Positions 10,350-19,805 of a DNA stretch of 64,000 nt are shown here, one piece after another; the stretch's first letter is position 1, and the number at the start of each line of letters is the position of its first letter. The DNA comes from Beverwykella pulmonaria (lineage: Eukaryota > Ascomycota > Dothideomycetes > Pleosporales > Melanommataceae), in assembly GCA_001599595.1 (NCBI GenBank), contig BCHH01000010.1, forward strand, positions 1,557,035-1,621,034, in the 5' to 3' direction. Made by a program: the position numbers and the translations under genes. The notes beneath the pieces were generated by a model. The model was given only the letters and a program-made list of their open reading frames with translations. It did not search any database and was not told the origin of the DNA.

Positions 10350-10559
10350 TCACCTCCTCCACCTCTTCTTATACACCTTACCGGATGGGTACGGCATTAT
10401 TCTCACCTCTACAATCTTCCCAGCATCAAGTTGTGCCTCTACTTCNGCCCNACTACCCTCTCGAACCCAGCCAAAGTGTGGTCTTGATATCTCTCTATCT
10501 AAGCTTGTAAGAGGTAGCCCTACGCGTATTTCGTATACGGCAAGGGCATCGGGTTCAGA
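10350..10559 (-). pseudogene. unrecognised coding relic in repeat island
   Basis: The minus strand reads PDALAVYEIRVGLPLTSLD then REISRPHFGWVREGS and AQLDAGKIVEVRIMPYPSG before a stop, and continues past it as NPHFRVEQEFYEGQGQRESW. It looks coding-like but belongs to no family I recognise. Two ambiguous bases (10446, 10451) lie inside it. Confidence 0.35.
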
Positions 10560-10697
10560 TGGTTGGCGACAGACGATTCAATAGAGCTTGAACGTTTCAA
10601 AGCACTGAGTCTTCTGTAGTAGCCATGGTTAACGCAAGAACACGGTCACACGTAGTATAGATAGACTGACGTTGATTCCCCGCGATTACAAAGCATT

Positions 10698-10784
10698 AAA
10701 CGGCCCCACCAACAGCCATCTTACTGGAGGACCAACCTGCCTGATTGAGCCTAGCAAAGTTCACTTCTGCCAGATTATGCGGTA
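10698..10784. repeat. 87-bp inverted repeat, right arm
   Basis: Reverse complement of 9803-9889. The 808 bases between the arms contain the tail of an unrecognised coding piece (9890-10195, basic Lys/Arg-rich end) and a minus-strand piece at 10350-10559. No clear target duplication was found outside the arms. Confidence 0.75.
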
Positions 10785-10863
10785 TCACGTACTTCACAAG
10801 CGAAGTGTCCACCCCACCAACGTTTTGCAGCGTTACCTATCAACTAATATAGCTCAACCAACT

Positions 10864-11272
10864 ACTACTCGATTGCCTGCAATGAAGCAGATATACTCCG
10901 TGCTATCTCATCTATTGATCAAGCCCAAGTTACAACTGAGCGACGCGCTGCCTCAACGTTTAATGTCTCCCGATTGACCCTCCGCAGGCAATGCGCCGGT
11001 ATTCCAGTACAATCTGATTGTGAGCCTGATTTAAAGAAGCTCACCAAGCTAGAGGAGGAGGAGGCGATTATTAGGCATATACTAGACGTGATTTTACGAG
11101 CGTTTCCGCCTGCCTTTAACGCTGTGCGACATATGGCTAATAAGCTACTCTTTGTTCACGATGCTGGAAGGTTGGTAAGAACTAACCATCTAACTTTGTT
11201 AAGCCTACAGAGAGCCTTAGAGGTGACCACCTGCTTATGCAACCGACTCGCAAAAATGTGGTCTTGAAAATT
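10864..11272 (+). pseudogene. pogo/Fot1-type transposase relic, DNA-binding part
   Basis: In one frame the piece reads NEADILRAISSIDQAQVTTE then RRAASTFNVSRLTLRRQCAG, a psq/CENP-B-type helix-turn-helix. The next segment has EEEEAIIRHILDVILRAFPP, and after a frame change VGKN*PSNFVKPTESLR. There a stop replaces the tryptophan of the usual GKNWPSNFVKR motif. The DDE catalytic domain is absent, so this is a 5' fragment. Confidence 0.7.
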
Positions 11273-11291
11273 TAATAACTCAACAACCACG

Positions 11292-11567
11292 ATGGATATT
11301 GACAAAATTTTTGATGATATTTACTCGCTAAAACTAGACGAGCAAAATGAGATAATAATCAAACTAGGACCTCATCGATCAACTGTATGGCGGCGACAAA
11401 GAGGAATTACTGGCTCCCAGCATGAATGCTACGAAAAACAACGTTTGTTAAAGGCGCAGGATACAGAGGATCTCATACGACCTTACGCTTCGTGGCTTGC
11501 CACCTACAAAGGCAATAGTTTGAAGTATTCACTTAAGCTTATGCCGGGTATGTCAGCGCTTGCATGA
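11292..11567 (+). pseudogene. second pogo/Fot1-like DNA-binding relic
   Basis: An ATG-led frame contains HRSTVWRRQRGITGSQHECYEKQ, resembling the CENP-B/Tc5 helix-turn-helix ('STV.RR.RG.TGS...Y...Q.L'). After LLKAQDTEDLIR the frame slips; the neighbouring frame reads LTLRGLPPTKAIV, a standard continuation of this domain. No catalytic domain follows. It is separate from the relic directly upstream, since the helix-turn-helix occurs twice. Confidence 0.55.
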
Positions 11568-11603
11568 ATGACGGTCGGCGTTGTTGGGGTCACATGCCCT
11601 AGC

Positions 11604-11665
11604 AAATATATCACGTGCACCATATGCTTAGTCACACGTCCTGATTACTCATTGCTGTATATATG
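11604..11665. repeat. dispersed repeat A, copy 2, left half
   Basis: Matches 6370-6464 without about 28 internal bases. It ends at TATATATG, directly at the transposon terminus. Confidence 0.72.
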
Positions 11666-13069
11666 CACGGGTGTGCAAGAATTGAGCGCGCAGGGGCCCC
11701 GCTTTCGATCAGAACTTCAAAACAAAGCCCTCATACCGACTTCAACACCACACATGGCTCCAACCACACCTAAAAAACGCGATAAAAAGACTGATCGACG
11801 CGAGCACGATACTATTAAACGTAATAGATTCTTCGACGCCTTTGATTCGAGGCGAAATGACCAAACAACTGGCGATATCGCACGACTTCCAGCTATCAAT
11901 ATACCTCCCTCTACCGCGCGCACCTGGATCGCAAAACGAGAAGCTATAGGCCAAGCTGCAGTTAGAAGAACCCGAAAAACCAGCTCTACCTTAGGCCGCA
12001 AGCCCTTAGTATCTGCGTCCAACCTCGCAAAAATAACAGACCAGAACGACCAAATCCACGAAATGGGCTACGCAGATCAGGTTAAAGAGCTAGGAATTTC
12101 AGCCACGCCACGTACTCTACAATACCACGCAAGCAAGGNAGGAGCTAGGCGGTTTAAGAAACCATTTCAGAAGAAGATCTCAGAAAAAAATCAAGGTCTT
12201 CGCTGCTCCTATGGCGCTTTACACCAAAAAGACACTATAACAGGCTTCTAGCAGCGTGTTTAGTTCACAGATGAGGCACACTTCCAGTCAATTAAGTTGA
12301 TGAAGGTTGCTGAATATGAGCTGCGTTACCCAGGGCAAGAAAGAGGGATAAATGAGGTAGAACTAGAGGGTTCTTTGGATGTTACTGTTCACGTTGCGGC
12401 TGGCGTCTCATACAACCACAAGGGTAGACTTATTTTTTATAAGGACCCTGTAGAGCCTTCAGAAAAGCAGCGCAAACAACCTAAGCCTAAGCAGATGAAA
12501 TACAAGCTTGATACTGCCTTTCAGGAACGTGTCAAAGTATATAAAGATACTAAGGCAAAGGAGGACGCAACACCAAAAGGCAACTGTATGACGCAGGTGT
12601 TTTACGCTCAAAAGATACTGCCAGAACACATTAAGCAGATCCAGGCTTTGGAAGCCCGTCACGGCGTCAAATACCACCTGCAGGAGGATGGTGATCCAAG
12701 CCACGGAATCAAGTCGCCAAACAGCGTGCCAGCACACCTAAAACGGGACGCAGGCCTGCTCATACTTGTCCATCCTCCTCAATCACCTGATCTTAACCCT
12801 ATTGAGGCATGCTGGAATATTATAAAGGGTAGATTAGCTGGTCGGAGGTGGTCAACTGTAGCTCAATTTAAGGCCGATATCCAGGCAGAATGGGATAAGA
12901 TAACACTCAAGGAAATTCGAGATCGTATTAGGGAGATGCCCCATCGCTGTAAATTAGTTCAGGAACAACCGCAGGTGCGAATCAAAAGCGCATTGTGGTA
13001 ATAATTTGAATATACTCGATTTTTGCGATTGGTGGTGGCCCCTGCGCGCTCAATTCTTGCACACCCGTG
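11666..13069 (+). mobile_element. DDE transposon, 1404 bp, nested in repeat A
   Basis: Perfect 33-bp terminal inverted repeats at 11666-11698 and 13037-13069 begin CACGGGTGTGCAAGAATTG. ATG flanks both ends (11663-11665, 13070-13072). The interrupted sequence can be read in the empty copy at 6370-6525, which fixes both borders. The element has one transposase gene with two in-frame amber codons and one ambiguous base at 12139. A 3-bp ATG duplication is unusual for a Tc1-like DDE element, which normally duplicates TA. Confidence 0.9.
11754..13001 (+). pseudogene. Tc1-like DDE_3 transposase with two amber codons
   Basis: From the ATG at 11754 a single frame of 416 codons runs to the TAA at 12999-13001, interrupted only by TAG at 12249-12251 and 12261-12263. 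The N-terminus is a basic helix-turn-helix region (KKRDKKTDRREHDTIKRNRF, then IPPSTARTWIAKRE). The catalytic triad is present: D in FTDEAHF directly after the second amber, D in YHLQEDGDPSHG, and E in PPQSPDLNPIEACWNIIKG. The last 60 residues are a typical helical tail. Both stops could come from CAG by one C-to-T change. Otherwise the gene looks young. Confidence 0.85.
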
Positions 13070-13148
13070 ATGCTCGTTGATCTCCATAGCTTCTCAATCA
13101 ACTTAGTCCCTCATTATTCTCCCATCCATGTTACGTGATCATACACAC
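13070..13148. repeat. dispersed repeat A, copy 2, right half
   Basis: ATGCTCGTTGATCTCC and the following CATAGCTTCTCAATCAAC continue the match to 6462-6525 on the far side of the transposon. Confidence 0.72.
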
Positions 13149-14312
13149 CAACAAAATATCTTCACATCTATTTATTTGTAAGAACGTCTAGCATATGCAG
13201 AGGCATAGCCACTAAGTACGGAACTCACTAGTCGCTATGCTTCTCCTTGTCGACTACTCACTTTCTACAAACTAAAGCCGTAGGATTGCGTATGCACACT
13301 GGAACCATGTGAAAGAATAGCGCCATCTCTTCCAATCAACCAAGTTCTGTCGGTCAACTTCAGTTTTCCAAGGGCTTTGCGCTTCGCTTCTCCAGCAATG
13401 CCTTACTGCATACTGTTATAAACATAACCCAGGATGACTACAAAATTGTTACAAACGCAATTTAGGATTAACTCAACGACGAAGCGCCTCGCCCCTCCAT
13501 TAAGCGATTCGGAGATGCTGCTTGGATGAACACTTGCTGGAGGAAATAGTTTGTTGGTAGACAAACCCATGAAGTTGGAAGGCTGCGAAATCAAGACAAG
13601 CTTCCATGCAGTAAATTCACGGCAGCAGAGCGGCGGCCATATGACTGACGGCCCCCAAGAATCCTGGGTGAGGGCAGAAAAGTGTGACGATTCAGGTGAT
13701 TTAGGAGCGTGTCGCCTCAAAAGCGACTTCAGTATGTTGCCTGTTCAGGTCGAAACGGTTGATACGCAGGTGAAACTAGAGTTACTTGGAAGTGGAGCAA
13801 GCCAGAGAGCGCTAGCTAGTTGACAATATCAGAGGTCTCGCAAACGACAATTAATCAATCCAGTTCCTCAATTTTCTACTGCATCAATATTACTCACCAA
13901 ACCCTTGTCCAAACACAAAACGCTAATTCCAGCGAACTTCACCTCCTCTCTCTTTGTCGACATTCACGGTAGACAACCCTGCCTTATATCTTTAAGCTCT
14001 TTCTAAAATCGTACTAGATTGATAAAATAGAGTCATAAAATGATCATGTAAACCCAAATACTTACAATGACTTTCTAGGACAAGGAACTACAATATGTAG
14101 TCAAAATCAGTCGAATGCTATAATACCGAAATTCAGTACACACACGTATCATGAGTAGAGAAGGCGAAAGGTGAAGAGTTGGAGGTTACGGTTCAGCCCC
14201 GGAATATGCCGGCGCTAGTCTCACCGCCTTCGGCGTTTCCTCCAAAGTTTCTGACATTCGAGCCTTAACTTCAGCAGCCTCCGACGCTCAGTTTACACAT
14301 TCTTCTATCACG
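13149..14312. other. intergenic, end of repeat island
   Basis: About 1.16 kb before SDA1. Composition returns to normal towards 14200. Open frames at 13403-13720 (minus) and 13551-13823 (plus) overlap each other and resemble no family. The last 200 bases should hold the SDA1 promoter. Confidence 0.45.
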
Positions 14313-16626
14313 ATGGGCAAGCGCAAAGTTGGCGCTCTCGAAAAAGTCGATGCGGATCTTGCTAACCTGCAATACAAAGTTCGGCGCGATCCTGCTTCCT
14401 ACCGCGACGATTTCCAGAACCAGTACAACCAGTATGAGACTTTTCGCGAGCTGTTCTTGCAGAACCCCAGTACAACTGATGATGGCGGGATCGTTTCGCT
14501 GAGAGATTTGATTGACTTCATATCGCATGTTGCCAATTGCTATCCCGACTTGACTGCCAAATTTCCGGACGATTTGATCCAGATAATAAGTCTTCACCAT
14601 GAAGTTTTGGAATCTGAGCTTAGGGACAAGATTGTGGGGAGTTTAGTGCTGTTACGGAACAAAGACGTCATTGACTCTTCAACGTATGATTATAGACACA
14701 GTTTAAGAAACACTTGTAAATTAACCATGACGTAGACTTTTGAACACCCTTTTCCCAATCCTAGTCTCCACGCCCAGCAAATCCCTCCGCGCTCTCCTCT
14801 TCAGCAAGATCCTCTCCGACCTCCGAGCTTCGAACGTAAAAGCCACGAACCACAAGCTCAATCGCACAATTCAGACCGTACTCTATAACCTGCTTACCTC
14901 GGATCGCGCATCGCCGAAAGGAATATGGGCTGTCAAAATCACCCGCGAGCTCTGGAAGCGGCAGATATGGACAGACTCCAAAGCTGTAGAGATCATGAAA
15001 GAGGCTAGCCTGGCAGATAACGAGAAAGTCATAACCGGCGGAGTGAGGTTCTTCCTCGGCGGAGATAAGGAGCGGGAAGAGATGGCGGACGACACCGATG
15101 ATGACGAAAATATAGACATTGGCAAGTTAAGGCATCAGGCGGAAATCAACAAGAAGACGAAAAAGAAGGACCGAGAGCTGAAGAGGGCGGCAGCTGCAGT
15201 CAAAAAGAAGGAGAAGAAGAAGAACGCGCCGCATCCCCTTAACTTCTCTGCGCTCCATCTCCTCCACGATCCACAGGGTTTCGCAGAATCTTTGTTCTCA
15301 AAACATGTCCAAAATTCCAAGTCTAAGCTTGCTCTAGAGTCGAAAATTCTCGTCCTGCAACTCGTCTCTCGACTAGTTGGCCTACACAAACTTACTGTTA
15401 TCACGCTCTACTCATACTTCTTAAAGTACCTTACTCCACGGCAAGCCTCTGTCACCTCATTCCTCGCCTGTCTCGCACAAGCAACACACAATCTAGTTCC
15501 TCCAGATGTTCTCGAGCCCCTCATTCAGAAGATCGCGAATGAGTTCGTGTCAGAAGCTGCTGCATCCGAAGTAGCAGCTGCTGGACTGAACGCCATCCGG
15601 GAAATATGCGTTCGACAGCCACTCGCAATGAACGACACGCTGCTCCAAGATCTAGTCATGTACCGCAAGAGCAAAGACAAGGGAACCATGATGGCCGCAA
15701 AGGGCTTGCTAAGTCTGTACAGAGAAGTCGGCGCCGAGCTGCTCAAAAAGCGCGATCGAGGCAAAGACGCAGCCATGGGTCTACGCTCCGGCGAGATGAA
15801 AGAGCGGCGCTTTGGCGAAGAAGAGGCTGGCGAGATCGAAGGCATCGAGCTCCTCGAAAAGCTCAAAGAAGAAGAACGTCGCAAGAAGCGCGAAGAGCTA
15901 GGTTTACCCCCCGACCTCGGCACCGACGAGGAAGAAGAAGACGAGGGCGACAACTGGAAAAATTGGGACGTAGAATCCGACAGCAGCGACGACTCAGAGG
16001 GCTGGATTAATGTCGAAAGCGACGGCGAAGATATCAACATTAGTGACAGCGACGACGATGAGAAACCACCCACGAAGAAAGCCCGCCTCAGCTCCGTGCC
16101 CATCAACACTGACGGCGAAAAGGAGAACTCGACCACCCCATCGACCAAATCCGCCGAGCCTGAAGCAAAAAAGATCTCAAAACTCCTCACACACCACATC
16201 CTCACCCCCGCCGACCTCAAACAGCTGCAAACGCTCAAACTGCAGTCCTCCGTCACATCCTCGCTCTCCTCGTTCAAAAAGCGCCAAGCGCTTGCCGCCA
16301 AACACGCCGACGAGGGAGTCTCAAAAGAAGATATCGAAGCTCCCGCCAAACTCGGCAAAAAAATGACACGAGAAGAGAAAATCGCCGGTGCAAAGGGTGA
16401 TCGCGAGGAGCATCATAAGAGCACGACTGCGATTCGCAAAGAGAAGAAGGTAGCGGAGGGCAAGAGCACAACGAACAAGGAGAAGGCGCGGAAGAAGAAC
16501 TTTTTGATGACGCTAGGCAAGGCGAAGGGAAAGCAGAAGAGGAGTTTGGTGGATGTAAGGAGGACGCTCAAGGGGCATATTGAGAGGAGTAAACGGGGCG
16601 GGAAGAGAGGGAATAAGGGGATGTAG
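14313..16626 (+). CDS. SDA1: SDA1 family protein, 60S ribosome biogenesis and export
   Basis: Exons 14313-14683 and 14736-16626 (52-nt intron, GTATGA..CGTAG) give 753 residues, close to the yeast protein. The N-terminal third matches the SDA1/NUC130 region: LQYKVRRDPASYRDDFQNQY, the ISLHHEVLESELRDKIVGSL helix pair, ALLFSKILSDLR and NRTIQTVLYNLL. The middle holds FSKHVQNSKSKLALESKILV and the TPRQASVTSFLACLAQATH helices. Then come an acidic segment (TDEEEEDEGD, SDSSDDSEGW) and a Lys/Arg-rich tail ending KRGGKRGNKG, usual for nucleolar assembly factors. Sda1 is needed for late nuclear 60S maturation, export and passage through G1. There are no anomalies. Confidence 0.95.
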
Positions 16627-16851
16627 AGAATGAGGTGACGGAGCAGAAGTTCGTGGTTCGCGGTCGGTGGTTGTTGTTTGATACCCGGCACATACTCTTG
16701 TCGTGTCATGATATGATGGAAAAGTATAAGAGGAATGAAAATAAATGGTTAACGTGTCTTTTGATCCACGTCGTTCTACAAGCTTTGAGTGGTAAATATA
16801 CTCTTTCGCCCCTGGACTAGATATAGATGATTTAACAATCAGATGGTAAGA

Positions 16852-17260
16852 TCACATTGCCATGGCATTATGCCCATCCGTCTTCATACCAAACCGAGCT
16901 ACACTAACAGCATCATGAGTGGAAATCCAATGGTTGTCCCGAGTCGAAACCTTGATCAGCGCCAACCGCACTTTGGTCAAACAAACATTCAAAGAAAGCA
17001 AACCCTCACGCTCGTCATGCACTCGCACCAATGCCACGATCTCCACCTCCTGCTCTTGATCTTCATCGTCTTTCAAAACCGGCGATGACGCTTGCTCACT
17101 CATATACATCCACAACCTCGATCCCGTTCTTATCCCACAGCTCCGAGCTACTCAGTAGGAGCTTGCGCACTTCCCTCCCCAGTTCCATCGGAGGCTACTC
17201 TTCAACATGCTTGGCCTGCGTCTCCGCACTAGGGTGTGCGGCTTTAGGGTAATGAGGAGC
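16852..17260 (-). pseudogene. unrecognised gene relic
   Basis: The minus strand carries AAHPSAETQAKHVEE, a stop, MELGREVRKLLLSSSELWDK then NGIEVVDVYE. A one-base frame change follows into SEQASSPVLKDDEDQEQEVE, IVALVRVHDEREGLLSLNVC, LTKVRLALIKVSTRDNHWIS and THDAVSVARFGMKTDGHNAM, stopping at 16852. The amphipathic, ordered composition suggests a former gene, or exons of a gene whose introns I could not place. I do not recognise the family. Confidence 0.35.
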
Positions 17261-18048
17261 GGCTCATGGTGTCTCCTACGTCGGGTGACGCAGAACCTCG
17301 ACATCAATGGGTCGTTCGCAGTTCCTATTCGGTTGCTCTCACTGCTCTATGATTTTGACCTCGATTCTTCTTTGATGTTGATTGGATCGGCTGCTTTCTT
17401 TATTGTTGGCTTCCAAGTTATAGGTCGCGTGGTAGTTTCAGTCTTAGACTTCGATAGCACTCTGGTATTAGCGACTTCGTGCTAGAAGATGTCCTCACTA
17501 ATTTAATCTTTACAAAGCCGTCTTCCACTGACATGTCTCCCAGTCTCTTGGTGCTATTTCCGTGAGACCCACAGTCCAGGCCTCCGAAAGAATAGATGCA
17601 GGCTTCAGCGTAGAAGTTGAAGCCAAAGTTACACATGGCGTATTCGAGCTCGCGAGTGGGTAGTATAGGTCCGGTTATGTTATTACGTCCTAGCTCTTGT
17701 TACTGTGCATATAATGCATGCGACGTTCAAGCACGCATAGAAATACTGGCCGAGAAGAGTTGGGGGAAACAGGGTGAGGTAGAGTCGGACAAAAGAAAGA
17801 GGAAGCCATCTACCCGTGCGCACAAAAATTTCCATTTCCGATGACTGTTTGTGTGAGAAGCGAAATACTTCCATGAAGGAAGTTGCAGATCCAGACGGGA
17901 AAGGCGCAAACGGTGAGCATCAACATCGATTGATGACTCTAGGGAAATGATGGCTTCACCACCGTCGAGGGAGAGTTGTGTACATTAAAAACATGGAGCA
18001 CCTCGCTCATCTTAGTCTACCACTCACCATTCACGTCACAAGTCACCT
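17261..18048. other. intergenic, nothing recognised
   Basis: Spacer between an unrecognised relic and the end of the APH-fold gene. Open frames here have no family resemblance or are out-of-frame readings at the gene edge. Confidence 0.4.
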
Positions 18049-19215
18049 TCACCAGGCCTCCACGCCCAAGAAGCTCCTCAAACACTCAACCTCAGCCGCA
18101 TCCACCTTCTCGTCCACAACCCTATCAATCTTCCCCTCGTCCCACGCGTACCCATACCAAAGCAACACCCCAAGATCCCTCGCCAACAGTACATCGTCCC
18201 TCCTCTCCGCCAACCCCGGTGCTTCATCGCACAACCTCATCCAGAATATCCTTCTTAGCCGCGGAGCATCGGCATAATATCTCCACACCGGCTTCTTATC
18301 ATCAATAAATTTGGGTACGGACGAGCAGGTGGAGGCACTTGAGGAAGTATAGTCGAGGTATCCGAGTAGATGTTCCAGTCCGTAAAAACAAGTGCCGAAT
18401 GGCAACCACTCCGCTTCCGCCCAATCCACCACCCCCTGCACCTCCCACGTCTCCTCATCCACAAGCACATTCGAAGGAATTAAGTCTCCATGAGTGAGCA
18501 CAACCGGGTAATCCTTCAACGCTAGTATTCGATCCCGCGTTTCCTTTGCTCGTTTCCTCATCATGAGGTCCGGTAATTCTCGAGCGAGTTGCTCGAGTTT
18601 GGGAACCATGTTCGCACCGACGTTGCCCGTGCATGAAGAGAGCAGACTGAGAGTTTCGGCGATGGGCGAGTCAGCGCGGATGCTACGTGCGGTGGGCGAG
18701 AGAAAGGGGAAAGGCCACGTGCATGCGATGAAGGTGGCGAAGGAGTGGATGAGGGTGACTTGCTTGGTCCATGTCGAGGAGTGGAGGATTGGTGAAGAGG
18801 GGTGGCAGCGGGAGAATGGTACGCCGGGTATCAGGTCCATTTTAAATGCTTGTAATCGTCCTGGGAGGTTGACGTCAAGTCTCTGTACTTTCGGCGAGAG
18901 TGATCCGTATGTAGATACCGCGGCTTGGGTGATTTTGAGGTCTAAGGCATGCTTGCAGGGTCGGATCTGGACGATAAAAGTGTCTGTATCTCTCATGTTA
19001 AAGCATTCTGATGTGTTTCTATCCGACGTATTACTGGCGGACCATGTCTCCTTCGATCTTGAGACGCGGACAGTGAGGCTGCAATAGCCCTGATCTCCCA
19101 ACTCCTCGACCATATAACCGGGATATAATTCTTGCACGGCTTGTAGACAGACTCCGCAATGTCGTTCTTCTAAGCCTATCCGTTCCCAGAAGCTTGACGA
19201 GAGGCTGGGTGACAT
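18049..19215 (-). CDS. APH-fold phosphotransferase (aminoglycoside kinase-like)
   Basis: A single exon from the ATG at 19215 gives 388 residues; the open frame extends 48 bases further but has no earlier ATG. The kinase signature is complete: LTHGDLIPSNVLVDEETWEV, with catalytic Asp in HGD and metal-binding Asn four residues on, then GVVDWAEAEWLPFG, with the DFG-equivalent Asp. The N-terminal lobe is divergent, with a GYCSLTVRV strand. Proteins of this fold are abundant in filamentous fungi and mostly uncharacterised. They phosphorylate small molecules, and resistance is not implied. The upstream 590 bases contain no other gene and should hold the promoter. Confidence 0.8.
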   Translation of the reverse strand: MSPSLSSSFWERIGLEERHCGVCLQAVQELYPGYMVEELGDQGYCSLTVRVSRSKETWSASNTSDRNTSECFNMRDTDTFIVQIRPCKHALDLKITQAAVSTYGSLSPKVQRLDVNLPGRLQAFKMDLIPGVPFSRCHPSSPILHSSTWTKQVTLIHSFATFIACTWPFPFLSPTARSIRADSPIAETLSLLSSCTGNVGANMVPKLEQLARELPDLMMRKRAKETRDRILALKDYPVVLTHGDLIPSNVLVDEETWEVQGVVDWAEAEWLPFGTCFYGLEHLLGYLDYTSSSASTCSSVPKFIDDKKPVWRYYADAPRLRRIFWMRLCDEAPGLAERRDDVLLARDLGVLLWYGYAWDEGKIDRVVDEKVDAAEVECLRSFLGVEAW

Positions 19216-19805
19216 GCTGCAAGTAGGAAACGAAACAAAACGACTGACATAGGGACGAAACAACTGTCAAAGACGCAAAGAACAGTAATGGTGACGAGAA
19301 GGAAAAAGACAATGCAAAGCCATCACCTCCGTGAGATAAGATCAGGTCAACATCAGGTGGCGCGGCATACTTAGCCCGAACGGCATCCAGGTGGCTGATG
19401 CAAGTGCGGAAGAGAGACGACAAAGGTGGGATGGGAAGTGCAGTGGTTCGTTAGAAACCTGCACGTGGAAAACGCCAGAGGAGCCGAGTGTGGGGTGCAG
19501 GCTGCGTCACGTAATTGCGACTCCCACGCTCCGTGCAGACTGCTCACATTCTCCACCCCATGAAAAAAAGTCCCATAGAAGTAATATGCCATAACGCTCT
19601 CAGTGATGCTAATGAGGGAGCCTCCCAATTCAGCCCATGCAACCCATTGAGAATTCCAAGTCCTCTATGCCAAATCCGCTAGTCAATCCAAAGCAATATG
19701 CACAATGAAACCGTTCATCGCCAAAGTTTATACAGCAAAACTATTCCAAAAGGCAGCCCAGCGACTCGGCTTAGGCGCAAGTTCACACTCTGAGGAAGGC
19801 GTCTC
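19216..19805. other. promoter side of the APH gene and 3' side of the CDF gene
   Basis: Both neighbours are on the minus strand. No additional gene is visible. Confidence 0.4.

Noticed and set aside
13403..13823. Overlapping frames of 90-105 codons on both strands after the repeat island
   Set aside because: They overlap each other antisense and show no family motif, signal peptide or splice partner.
15525..16358. Long minus-strand frame of 277 codons
   Set aside because: Antisense of the acidic/Lys-rich part of SDA1; the Ser/Leu-rich composition comes from the GAA/GAG/AAG codons of the real gene.
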